A stretch of 64,000 nucleotides of DNA from Olsenella porci. Its GTDB lineage: Bacteria > Actinomycetota > Coriobacteriia > Coriobacteriales > Atopobiaceae. The notes under the pieces are model-generated. The model had not been told where the DNA came from. It searched no databases and was given only the letters and a program-made list of their open reading frames with translations. The translations under genes and the position numbers were made by a program. Of the stretch, positions 27,436-35,572 are shown in pieces (positions within the stretch are counted from its first letter, which is position 1; every line of letters begins with the position of its first letter). The DNA lies in assembly GCF_009695875.1 (NCBI RefSeq), contig NZ_VUNC01000003.1, positions 1 through 64,000 on the forward strand, in the 5' to 3' direction.

Positions 27436-28332
27436 ATGCTGATGAACAGGCTTACGAGCGAGGAGATCTTCAAATGGTGCTCCATTCCCTGGCAGAGTCT
27501 TGAGGGATGCGAGGGCAAGAAGATTAAGCTCGCAGTCCGCAAAGATCGAGCGGAGATGATGGCGGAGATCGGAAACCTCATGGCAGATGAGGTGCGCGAC
27601 CACAATGCCAAGGGGCTCCCGACGAAGTGGGTTCTCCCCGCCGGGCCGTGCGACGAGTACGACACCTTTGTGAGGAGGGTCAACGAGGAGAGGATCGACT
27701 GCAAGAACCTCTGGGTGTTTCACATGGACGAGTTCCTTGACTGGCAATGTCGTCCCTATCCCGTTGCGGACACCTACGAGAGCCTCGAGGGAACCATGCT
27801 GGCGTGCTTCTACAACAGGATTGACGAGGAGCTTCGGCCCCCTGAGGATCACAGAATCTGGCCCAGGATCAACAACCTCGACTACCCGGACGAGATGTGC
27901 GACAAACTTGGCGGGATCGACACCGTCTGGGCGGGGATCGGGGCAACTGGCCTCGTCGCCTTTGACGAGGAGCCGCGTGACTATTGGTATCGGCCGACGG
28001 TCGAGGAGTACGCAGACTCCAAGACGAGAATCGTCGACATCAACTCCGACACCATGGTCGCCATGGCGGAGCGTTCGTTTGGCACGTGCCTCGACCGCAT
28101 CCCCCCGAAGGGCCTCACTATTGGGTTCCACGTTATCTGCTCGGCAAAGCGCGCGGTCTACATGGTCGCGACGGGTGACTGGAAGAAGACCGTCTGCAGA
28201 ATCATGCTCTTTAGCGAGCCAACGACCGAGTACCCGGTGACGATTCTTCCAAAGTACGTCCCGGACGTCACCCTGTATACCGACGAGTACACGATTGACC
28301 ACCCCATGTCCCATGACACGAGGGGGTGGTAG
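27436..28332 (+). CDS. NagB-family (glucosamine-6-phosphate deaminase-like) protein
   Basis: The 298-residue protein has the NagB fold marks: LPAGPCDEYDTF near 67-78 (normally LPTGxTP), HMDEFLDW at 96-103, and GIGATGLVAFDEEP at 167-180, equivalent to GxGxDGHIAFNEP. The catalytic base Asp (Asp72 in E. coli) is kept in MDEF, and the Glu148 equivalent at E178, but the Asp141 and His143 positions are Thr and Leu. His143 of NagB assists sugar-ring opening, so this protein may act on an already open-chain or differently linked aminosugar phosphate. Next comes a PfkB kinase 3 bases after the stop, in a five-gene operon. ATG 27436 follows GAGGGG. Confidence 0.8.
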   Translation: MLMNRLTSEEIFKWCSIPWQSLEGCEGKKIKLAVRKDRAEMMAEIGNLMADEVRDHNAKGLPTKWVLPAGPCDEYDTFVRRVNEERIDCKNLWVFHMDEFLDWQCRPYPVADTYESLEGTMLACFYNRIDEELRPPEDHRIWPRINNLDYPDEMCDKLGGIDTVWAGIGATGLVAFDEEPRDYWYRPTVEEYADSKTRIVDINSDTMVAMAERSFGTCLDRIPPKGLTIGFHVICSAKRAVYMVATGDWKKTVCRIMLFSEPTTEYPVTILPKYVPDVTLYTDEYTIDHPMSHDTRGW

Positions 28333-28335
28333 TCG

Positions 28336-29283
28336 ATGACGGCAAGGGATGCCATCGTCCTCAACAGCCACGGTGTCGGCCAATACGCATATTGCGACCA
28401 CATGCCGAGCTGGGGGGAGACGCTTTCGGTGAGCAAGTGGCACATTGCCGAGGATGGGGGAAAGGGTTCAAACGTCACTGTTGCCCTGGGTCGCCTTGGA
28501 CTCGATGTGGCATATGTGGGGAAGGTTGGGGATGACGCCTGGGGTGACCTGGGCGAAAAGTGGATGAGCGAGGCGGGCGCCGACACGACCTTCCTCTATC
28601 GGGATCCCTCCGTCTCGACGGGAACGGGACTCGTGCTCCTGGGGCCGGACGGAAGCAACGCGATCATCGACGGGGACAGCTCGAGCTCGGCCCTCACGGT
28701 GGATGAGGTGACGGCTGCCATCGAGGGGATGCGTGGCTCTAAGTATTTCATCACGGGCTTCGAGGTGCCTGAGGGTATAGCCCTCGAGGGGGCGAGGAGG
28801 GCCCATCACCTTGGGATGAAGACGGTGCTCAACCCCTCTCCGCTCCCCGCCGGGAGCCTTCCGCCCCTCGGCTTCATCGACTATCTCTTTGTGAACGAGG
28901 TGGAGGCGGCCGCCCTGGCCGGGATGGCGAAAAGCAATCTGGAGAGCCTCGCAAGGGGCGTGTTGCAGGCGACCTCGGCAAGGAACGTAATCGTCACCCT
29001 TGGATCCGATGGGTCCTGCGCCCTGACAGAAGAGGGCGAGTTCCTCAAGGTCGATCCGGTGAAGGTCGAGAACGTGGTCAACACGGCAGGTGCGGGAGAC
29101 GGTTTCATGGCTGCGACGGTCGCCAACCTCGTATGGGGGAAGACCCTTCGCGAGGCGATGGAGTGGGCAAGCTACTACTCTGCGCTGGCGGTCACCATCG
29201 ATGGGACCATTCCCGCCTACCGGTCCCTCGACGAAGTCAATGCCTTCATCAATGGCTGCCAGTCCAAGACATGCGAGGAGTGA
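28336..29283 (+). CDS. PfkB-family sugar kinase
   Basis: A ribokinase-like kinase of 315 residues: GGKGSNVTVALGRLG (near 41-55) is the PfkB N-terminal signature, and NTAGAGDGFMAATVA (near 250-264) carries the GAGD anion hole and catalytic Asp. It begins with an unusual conserved stretch VLNSHGVGQ shared with the PfkB protein at 40.1 kb, to which it is closely related, so they are paralogues acting on similar substrates. It likely phosphorylates a sugar or glycated amine in the cytosol for its NagB-like or SIS neighbours. The start lies 3 bases after the preceding stop. Confidence 0.85.
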   Translation: MTARDAIVLNSHGVGQYAYCDHMPSWGETLSVSKWHIAEDGGKGSNVTVALGRLGLDVAYVGKVGDDAWGDLGEKWMSEAGADTTFLYRDPSVSTGTGLVLLGPDGSNAIIDGDSSSSALTVDEVTAAIEGMRGSKYFITGFEVPEGIALEGARRAHHLGMKTVLNPSPLPAGSLPPLGFIDYLFVNEVEAAALAGMAKSNLESLARGVLQATSARNVIVTLGSDGSCALTEEGEFLKVDPVKVENVVNTAGAGDGFMAATVANLVWGKTLREAMEWASYYSALAVTIDGTIPAYRSLDEVNAFINGCQSKTCEE

Positions 29284-29288
29284 TAACG

Positions 29289-30815
29289 GTGGCAAGGTTC
29301 CTTCTGAGGTCAAGCGCAATCTTCGACTCCAATGCGGGCGTCACGTACCCTGGGTACGTCGCGGTCGAGGGGGACAGGATCCTCTCGGTTGGCGAGGGCG
29401 ACGGGGGAGAGCTGGTTGAGGGTGATACCGAGGTCATTGACCTTGGCGACAAGCTGGTCACCCCTGGACTCGTGGACGCCCATTGCTTCTTCAACGGTTG
29501 GCTTCTCCAGCATTATGGGGCGGACCTCTCTGAGGCATCAACGATAGAGGACGCGATTGGGATTCTGCGCTCCTCGCGACACACCGACTTCCTCGTGGGC
29601 CACGGGCTGCCCGTCGATCTTGCCGGGGTGGAGGAGTCAGTGATCGACGCCGCCTTCGGCGACCTCCCCACCGTTCTCGTGTGCGTTGGGGCAGAGGAAA
29701 TGGTGATGAACACCGCCGCCGAGGATCGCTTTGGCTTCACGCCGAGCGCATGCTGGTCCGAGAAGGCGTATCGCCTGCTCAAGGCAGTGATGGAGGACTC
29801 TGAGGAGGCAACTCGCCTCTATCGGCAGTACATGCGGATGATGAACTCGTACGGAGTCACCTCGACCAAGGAGATCGGCTACGACGACACGTGGTTCTTT
29901 GATCAGGCGAGGGATCTGGAAGAGGCCGGTGAGCTCACGTTGAGGGTGAGCGTCATGAGCCAGCCGGTCGGCAGGGACGCCGACATCGAGTATGGTATCA
30001 GGGCAAGGGAGTCTCTCGAGGGCGACCCCATGCTCTCGTTCTCGGGCTACAACCAGATGACCGATGGTTCGATCAGCCAGAACGAGGGGGAGATGAAGGA
30101 GCCGTATCTCGACTTCGATGGTACGTGCTCGATGGACATCGACTGGGGCCACCACAAGGACGAGGTGCGCCGTGCCGAGGAGGCGGGGTTCAGGTTCTCG
30201 CTTCACGCGCAGGGAGACGGCGCGGTGGCGCATGCCCTTGACATATTCGAGGGGTGTGAGAGGGACGAGGAAGGGGCGCTGCGCCTCCGCCACGCGATCA
30301 CCGACCTGGAAGACGCAGACCCCGTCGATTTCGAGCGGATGGCTCGGCTCGGCGTCATTGCGGAGGTGTACCCGCTCATACAGTCCATTGCGGACCGCGA
30401 GGGCAAGCTGTCGATGATCGCGGAGAAGATCGGACAGGTGCGGGGGAGCCACTACTGGAACCGCCGCGGGCTCATCGACGCCGGTGTGACGCTTGCGTGC
30501 GCGACAGATCTGCCGATGACGGTCGACGACCTTGGAGAGGGGGTCTACTGCGCCTGCGGCGGATACTTCCCCGAGGGCGGAGAGTCCTTCAACCCGCAGA
30601 ACATGATTGCCCCCGCAGAGCTCCTTGCCGCCTGGACGAAGGGCGGGGCGTACGACCTCATGAGGGAGGACGAGTTGGGGACGCTTGAGCCTGGAAAACT
30701 TGCGGACCTGGCGGTTTTTGACACCAACGTGCTCAAGACCGAACCCCGTGAGGCGAGGACCTGCAGGTGCGTGCTGACGGTCGTTGGCGGCAAGGTCGTG
30801 TATGACGCGCGATAG
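29289..30815 (+). CDS. Amidohydrolase family 3 (YtcJ-like) protein with altered metal motif
   Basis: The 508-residue protein has a YtcJ-like amidohydrolase_3 layout: N-terminal beta-sandwich, TPGLVDAH at 58-65, Lys in TSTKEIG near 191, FSLHAQGDGAVAHALD near 302-317 (matching HxxGDxAxxxxLD), RHAITD near 334, and a metal-site Asp in ATDLP near 405, then the returning sandwich strand (LEPGKLADLAVFD). The first motif is normally HCH; here it reads HCF (65-67), so one metal-binding His is replaced by Phe. Relatives cleave N-acyl or formamide bonds. GTG 29289 is chosen because GAGGAG, overlapping the previous stop, is 8 bases upstream. Confidence 0.82.
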   Translation: MARFLLRSSAIFDSNAGVTYPGYVAVEGDRILSVGEGDGGELVEGDTEVIDLGDKLVTPGLVDAHCFFNGWLLQHYGADLSEASTIEDAIGILRSSRHTDFLVGHGLPVDLAGVEESVIDAAFGDLPTVLVCVGAEEMVMNTAAEDRFGFTPSACWSEKAYRLLKAVMEDSEEATRLYRQYMRMMNSYGVTSTKEIGYDDTWFFDQARDLEEAGELTLRVSVMSQPVGRDADIEYGIRARESLEGDPMLSFSGYNQMTDGSISQNEGEMKEPYLDFDGTCSMDIDWGHHKDEVRRAEEAGFRFSLHAQGDGAVAHALDIFEGCERDEEGALRLRHAITDLEDADPVDFERMARLGVIAEVYPLIQSIADREGKLSMIAEKIGQVRGSHYWNRRGLIDAGVTLACATDLPMTVDDLGEGVYCACGGYFPEGGESFNPQNMIAPAELLAAWTKGGAYDLMREDELGTLEPGKLADLAVFDTNVLKTEPREARTCRCVLTVVGGKVVYDAR

Positions 30816-30847
30816 GGACTCAGGTCAAAGACGTTGATGGCATGCAC

Positions 30848-30883
30848 GGCGGGGCGCGCCCAGGGTCTTGGCGCCGCCCCGCC
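30848..30883 (+). terminator. GC-rich hairpin inside the operon, before the SIS gene
   Basis: GGCGGGGCG-CGCC pairs with GGCG-C-CGCCCCGCC around a 9-base loop: about 13 pairs with one bulge. There is no T-tract, so it may stabilise the upstream mRNA or attenuate rather than fully terminate. Confidence 0.45.
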
Positions 30884-30906
30884 ATCTAGTTCATGGGAGG
30901 GACCAA

Positions 30907-32031
30907 ATGGTGGAGTCGGATTTCTCCGTCGCGTTCTCCGAGATTCTGGAGCAGCCCGATCTTCTTGCCGGGCTTAGGGACACCAGGGACACCTGGACGA
31001 GACCATTCGTGAATCTTTGCCGGGAACACGACTTCAAACGGGTGCTCCTCGTGGGAAACGGCTCGCCATACTATGCCGGACGGACCCTGCGCTATGCGAC
31101 GGAGGGGCTCTTGGGGGCAAACGTCGACCCCGTCATGGCAGGGGAGTTCGCCTTCCATGGGTCGTTCGACTGTACCGGAGAGCTGAGTCCGGAAGAGGTG
31201 CTGCTCGTCTGCCCTGCGGAGACGGGACATTCCCGAGGCCAGGTCGACGCCGCGCGACGCGCACGACATGCAGGGGTTTCCGTGGTGTGCACCACGCTCA
31301 ACCCCCACGGGGTGCTTGCGAGGGAATGCGACGTCGTACTGGTAAAGCCCGGGGCGAGCGAGCGCTCCATCGCAGCCACCAAGAATCAGACGATGGCCCT
31401 GTACATGCTGCTCTCTTGCCTTGTCGAGGCCGGACACTGTCTGGGTCGCCTTGGGGACGGGGAATACACGAGGGCGCTCCATGCCTTGGACTCCGTGCCT
31501 GATAATGTGCGAGAGACCATTTTGATCTCGCGTGACTGGTACCTGGGGAATCGGGAGAGGCTGCTCGCCGCACCAGGGTTCTTCCTCATTGGATACGGCT
31601 CAAACTACGGGACCTGCCTCGAGGGGGCCCTCAAGTTCCTGGAGTGCCACGAGAGGCCGACGCAGGCAGTTCAGCTTGAGGAAACCCTCCATGGCCCGCT
31701 ACGCTCGCTGCACAGGGGTGACGTGGTGCTGCTCCTCTCTGCGGACGCCGGCCCCGAGCGAGACCGCATGGCCCTGCTCGCAAGGCAGCTTCCCCGATAC
31801 TGCGACAATGTCATTCTCGTCAACAGCCTTATCCAGGCGATGACCCCTGGGTCTTCCGTTGACGGCTCCCTCACAATCGCCTCGTCTGACGAGAAGGACG
31901 TGTGTGCCATCGAATACCTTGTCCCGCTCCAGGTCATTGCGACGATGCTCGCGGAGGACCGTGGAATTGACCTGACGATTCCCAAGCTGCCCGAGCTTGA
32001 CCCGATCATGATTCCTGCGTACGAGGACTAG
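30907..32031 (+). CDS. SIS-domain protein (GlmS-C/FrlB-like)
   Basis: Two SIS domains in 374 residues. The first has VGNGSPYYAGRTL near 40-52, but the usual phosphosugar loop SxSGxTxET reads CPAETGHSRGQ (near 99-109), an unusual form. The second has GYGSNYGTCLEGALKFLE (near 229-246) and QLEETLHGPL, the segment that in GlmS and FrlB carries the catalytic Glu and His. It likely splits or isomerises a phosphorylated glycated amine. ATG 30907 follows GGGAGGGA. It is in the NagB-like operon and is followed 13 bases later by an atypical ROK protein. Confidence 0.78.
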   Translation: MVESDFSVAFSEILEQPDLLAGLRDTRDTWTRPFVNLCREHDFKRVLLVGNGSPYYAGRTLRYATEGLLGANVDPVMAGEFAFHGSFDCTGELSPEEVLLVCPAETGHSRGQVDAARRARHAGVSVVCTTLNPHGVLARECDVVLVKPGASERSIAATKNQTMALYMLLSCLVEAGHCLGRLGDGEYTRALHALDSVPDNVRETILISRDWYLGNRERLLAAPGFFLIGYGSNYGTCLEGALKFLECHERPTQAVQLEETLHGPLRSLHRGDVVLLLSADAGPERDRMALLARQLPRYCDNVILVNSLIQAMTPGSSVDGSLTIASSDEKDVCAIEYLVPLQVIATMLAEDRGIDLTIPKLPELDPIMIPAYED

Positions 32032-32044
32032 GGAGGTTGTGGTG

Positions 32045-33439
32045 GTGTTCGCGAGCCTTGTTCCAGACCGCCTGATTGCCTGCATTGACATTGGAGGGTC
32101 CAAGTACATGACGGGCATCTGTGACGACGAGGGCAACATTCTTTGCTCGACCCGTCACGAGTGGTCGGGAGTGAGCGAATCGCAGATCCTGAAGCAGGTT
32201 GAGGATGCAATGGGGGAAGAGCTCGCTGAGCATCCGGACCTCGCCAACCGGGTGGTTGCTGGAGGGGTGACCATTCCCGGCTTCGCCGATCCGAGGGAGG
32301 GAATCTGGATCGAATCAGACTATCTCGACGTTCACGACCTCCCGATCTGCGACCACCTTGCCATGCGGCTTGGGATCCCGTTCTTTGGCGACAACGACTG
32401 CAATGCCTGCGCACTTGCCGAGCGCTACTTTGGTTCCGCGAGGGATTCCAGTGACTTCCTGTACATTACCGTGAGCTCGGGAATAGGTGGGGGGCTGTTC
32501 TTGGGCGACAGGCTGTTCTATGGGGACAGGCTTCTGGCGGGCGAGGTTGGCCTGACCGTGGTCGAGGATCGTCCGAGACCCGACCTCTCCTGGTTTCCAC
32601 GTGGCAGGCTCGAGGACTACTGTTCCACCCTAGGAATGGGCAAGACCTATGCGTCGCTTGGCGGGACTGCCAAACCGCGCCTTGGTGGCAGGGAAATCGC
32701 TGCCAGGGCTGTGGCTGGAGAGCCGGCGGCCCTTGAGACGATGAGGCTTGAGGGGGTCTATCTTGCCCGAGCGATCGCTCGAGTGGATTCCGTCACTGCG
32801 CCCTCCAAGGTGGTTATCGGAGGCGGGATATCACTCGGCTTTTCAGGATTTGGCCCCTCGCTCATCTCCGAGCTCAGGAGGATTCGCCCCGCGAGCCGGC
32901 TGACTGTGGAGCCGTCGGCCTTGGGATATGAGGGGGCGCTGCTTGGGGCTTGTGCCTGTGCTCTTCGTGGTACGGAACGCCCCCTTGACGAGGATTTGCT
33001 CCCTGGAAGGGGGTCCGAACTTCGGGTCGTGTACACGGATGACAAGACGACCTGCCAGCTCTCTTGCGGGGGAGAGGACCTCCTCGCTCATCCTGGGGCA
33101 GGGGAGCTGGGGTCATTTCTGGTGGCATCGGGAGTCATGGAGGATGGCATAGCCCTCGATGGGGTGTTGGCAGACATGCCGCTGGGACTTCTGACGAGTC
33201 GGGCGAGGCGGGGCGATTCTGAGGCACTATTGGGGCTGGAGAGGTTCGGCTCTGCCCTTGGCGAGGCAGTGTCGTTTTGCGCAACGTTCCTCGATCCCGC
33301 ATCGATTGTGTTTGAGGGAGACCTTGCCCTTGCGAGCGACCTGTTCCGGGGCGAGGTCCTCAAGTCGATCGAGGGAGATAGCTATTGGCAGCGAGAGGGG
33401 CTGCCATATTCCATCGAATGGCGAGCCTCTCCAGAGTGA
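32045..33439 (+). CDS. ROK-like protein with an extra C-terminal half-domain
   Basis: Residues 1 to about 305 form a ROK sugar kinase/regulator fold: phosphate loop DIGGSK near 15-20, catalytic DNDCNA near 116-121, VSSGIGGG near 140 and GGGISLG near 259. The zinc motif CxCGxxGC that follows the GHxx segment in typical ROK kinases is absent. About 155 further residues (from LRVVYTDDKTTCQL) resemble a second ROK C-terminal half (GDSEALLGLERFGSALGEAV ... ASIVFEGDLALASDLF). A 464-residue one-and-a-half ROK is unusual. Three GTG codons in a row lie at 32039-32047; the third best fits GGGAGG spacing. It has no N-terminal HTH, so a kinase role is likelier than repressor. Confidence 0.75.
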   Translation: MFASLVPDRLIACIDIGGSKYMTGICDDEGNILCSTRHEWSGVSESQILKQVEDAMGEELAEHPDLANRVVAGGVTIPGFADPREGIWIESDYLDVHDLPICDHLAMRLGIPFFGDNDCNACALAERYFGSARDSSDFLYITVSSGIGGGLFLGDRLFYGDRLLAGEVGLTVVEDRPRPDLSWFPRGRLEDYCSTLGMGKTYASLGGTAKPRLGGREIAARAVAGEPAALETMRLEGVYLARAIARVDSVTAPSKVVIGGGISLGFSGFGPSLISELRRIRPASRLTVEPSALGYEGALLGACACALRGTERPLDEDLLPGRGSELRVVYTDDKTTCQLSCGGEDLLAHPGAGELGSFLVASGVMEDGIALDGVLADMPLGLLTSRARRGDSEALLGLERFGSALGEAVSFCATFLDPASIVFEGDLALASDLFRGEVLKSIEGDSYWQREGLPYSIEWRASPE

Positions 33440-33525
33440 GTGTTGCTCCCGTGGTAAATGTCAGCGGCTGTCACCACCCCTTTTTCGTTGAGGCGGTACC
33501 GGCCGCTCGTGCGTTTTGGGTGACG

Positions 33526-34617
33526 TCAGAGCACTTCCTTGTCGACGTAGTTGTCGCTTTTTCCCGAGAGCCTTCGGTCGAATCGTGCGACGAGCGGATG
33601 CTTGTGCCAAAGATGCTTGTCCTCGGTCAGCTGGTATGCCAGCACCTGATAGAACGGCAGAAGCGACAATGGTGCGAGGAGGCTGGACTCCAGCGGGTCA
33701 ACCGTAACCGTTGCTCCCTCGAAGCCTCTGTCGTCGGTGAGGACGAAGACGTGGTCGGTGACGAGTCGAGTGGCCTCCACGATTTCCCTTGCCCGGGCGC
33801 GGTCAGATGCCCCCACGGCGTTAACAAAGACCGTGTAGGTCGGGGCGAGCTGCAGGTTCGGGCCATGGAGGTACTCCTCAAGCTCAAGGGGGATTGCAGG
33901 AATCTGCAGGCACTCGCCGAACTTCAGGGCTCCCTCGCAACTGATGCCGTAGTTCGTCCCCGCCCCGATCAGAAATGTCCTCTCCATGGAGGAGAGCTCC
34001 TTGTATCGATGCTCGAGCACGAGAGGTGCCTGTTCGAGCACACTCATGTAGCGTGGGACGAGAGCCTCGATCTTGGCAATCTCGCGGCTGCGCTCCTCCG
34101 TGCTCAGGCGACCCTCGCCGAGGGCGACATCGATGCCAAAGAGCCAGAGGAAGACGACGAGCGACGTGACGCCCTTGGTGACGTATCCGACCTCCTCGTT
34201 ACCGACCCCGTAGTCAAACAGGGCGTCGGCTGCCTGCCTGAAGTCCGAGTTCGCGTCACCCGTCACCCCAAGCGCCTTCATGCCGAAAGACCGGATGAGG
34301 TCGAGGGCCGCGAGCGCGTTCGTCGAGTACCCGCTCTGGGAGACCACGAAGGTGAACTCCGAGGCGGGCAGCTCGTGCTCGTACGCGCAGAACGTGTATG
34401 GCTCGGTGACTATCACCTCGCGTCCCAGAGACCTGCGAAGATATGGCCTTGCAATCATCGCCGCGTTCTTTGATGACCCGCAGGCGACGATCCTGACCCT
34501 ATCGTAGGACGACCCAAGAAAGGCATCCGCCAGCGGTCTCGCCATGTCTTGGGCAATCTGGCCGTTCAGAACCTGTGGTGTCTCCCGAACGTAATCAAGC
34601 ATCGTTTTTCTAGGCAT
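33526..34617 (-). CDS. SIS-domain protein (GlmS isomerase-domain/FrlB-like)
   Basis: The 363-residue protein has two SIS domains. The first has VACGSSKNAAMIARPYL near 45-60 and the loop VSQSGYSTNALAALD near 92-106. The second has GAGTNYGISCEGALKFGE near 215-232 and PLELEEYLHGPNLQ near 240-253, matching the catalytic EEYIHGP of GlmS. It likely deglycates or isomerises a 6-phosphosugar amine. ATG 34617 follows GGAGGGCG and overlaps the end of the upstream ROK gene by 8 bases, so the two are translationally coupled. Its tail WHKHPLVARFDRRLSG resembles SIS deglycase ends. Confidence 0.8.
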   Translation of the reverse strand: MPRKTMLDYVRETPQVLNGQIAQDMARPLADAFLGSSYDRVRIVACGSSKNAAMIARPYLRRSLGREVIVTEPYTFCAYEHELPASEFTFVVSQSGYSTNALAALDLIRSFGMKALGVTGDANSDFRQAADALFDYGVGNEEVGYVTKGVTSLVVFLWLFGIDVALGEGRLSTEERSREIAKIEALVPRYMSVLEQAPLVLEHRYKELSSMERTFLIGAGTNYGISCEGALKFGECLQIPAIPLELEEYLHGPNLQLAPTYTVFVNAVGASDRARAREIVEATRLVTDHVFVLTDDRGFEGATVTVDPLESSLLAPLSLLPFYQVLAYQLTEDKHLWHKHPLVARFDRRLSGKSDNYVDKEVL

Positions 34618-35572
34618 TCGCCCTCCAATCGTCGGAGCAGAACAATGAGGCGGCTCCAATCACGCCCGCCTCTTCTTCTAGGGATGTCAGACGGACCTCG
34701 GTGCGCTGGCCCTCAAAGACCCATGAGGTGATTCCGGCACGTATCCTGTTGAGGTATGGCGAGAGGCCATGCGCCACCCCTCCACCCAAGACGATTACGT
34801 CTGGGCAATAGGCATAGACATACTGGTTCAGTGCCCTCAACAGGTATGTGATGTACCAGTCAACGACGGCCTTCGCCTTGAGGTCGCCCTGGCTTGCCAT
34901 CTCGAACATCCTCTTGACGTCAGTTCCCTTGCCAAGCTCGTGCCTTACGTGGAGCGCAAGGGCAGTCCCAGAGCATGTTGACTCGGCGCAACCGCTTATT
35001 CCGCAATAGCAGGGGGTTTCATCGAGCCAGGGGAATTCCGTTCCCTCACGCACCTTGAGATGTCCGGCAAGGTGAAAGAACGGCTCTGATCCCAGGGGCT
35101 TTGAATCCTGACAGATGCCGATGCCAATCCCAGTCCCAAGGGTGATGGTGAGAACGCGTGAGAACCCCCTCCCACTTCCGGCAACTGCCTCTGCAAGGCA
35201 GATGAGGCGCGCGTCGTTGTCTATTCTGACGGGTTTGCAGAGCGCATCCGATAGCTTCGTGGCGAGTGGATATCCATGCGTCATGAAGCGGATCATCGAG
35301 GAGAAGCCGTCGATGCTTCCATCGCGGAACGCATAGGAACCTATCGACACCCCCGCCGCGCTCGGGTTTCCGACCTTGTCCGTGAGCCTTTGGACGGATT
35401 TGCGGATGTTCCCCAGAAACAGCTCCTCGGAGTTGCGCTCGGTGTCAAAGACCTCCATCGCAAGCACCGCGGACGGGTCTTTTGGGTCGATGAGCCCGAC
35501 CTTGGTGCGCGTGCCGCCAACGTCGATGCCGCAGAGGAGGCGGCTGCTGCCGCAGGAGGCGGTCCCGCTCAC
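34610..35572 (-). CDS. ROK-family sugar kinase
   Basis: A standard ROK kinase of 320 residues: DVGGTRTK (17-24), RIDNDARLI (117-125) with catalytic Asp, LGTGIGIGI (145-153), a zinc knuckle CYCGISGC (188-195) and GGGVAHG near 258. Such kinases phosphorylate hexoses or aminosugars at C6. There is no HTH domain, so it is an enzyme, not a repressor. The start is GTG 35572, which overlaps the TGA of the preceding SIS gene in a GTGA junction. The open frame extends upstream, but that part lies inside the SIS gene and has no homology. It forms a tight SIS-ROK-SIS operon. Confidence 0.87.
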   Translation of the reverse strand: MSGTASCGSSRLLCGIDVGGTRTKVGLIDPKDPSAVLAMEVFDTERNSEELFLGNIRKSVQRLTDKVGNPSAAGVSIGSYAFRDGSIDGFSSMIRFMTHGYPLATKLSDALCKPVRIDNDARLICLAEAVAGSGRGFSRVLTITLGTGIGIGICQDSKPLGSEPFFHLAGHLKVREGTEFPWLDETPCYCGISGCAESTCSGTALALHVRHELGKGTDVKRMFEMASQGDLKAKAVVDWYITYLLRALNQYVYAYCPDVIVLGGGVAHGLSPYLNRIRAGITSWVFEGQRTEVRLTSLEEEAGVIGAASLFCSDDWRANA

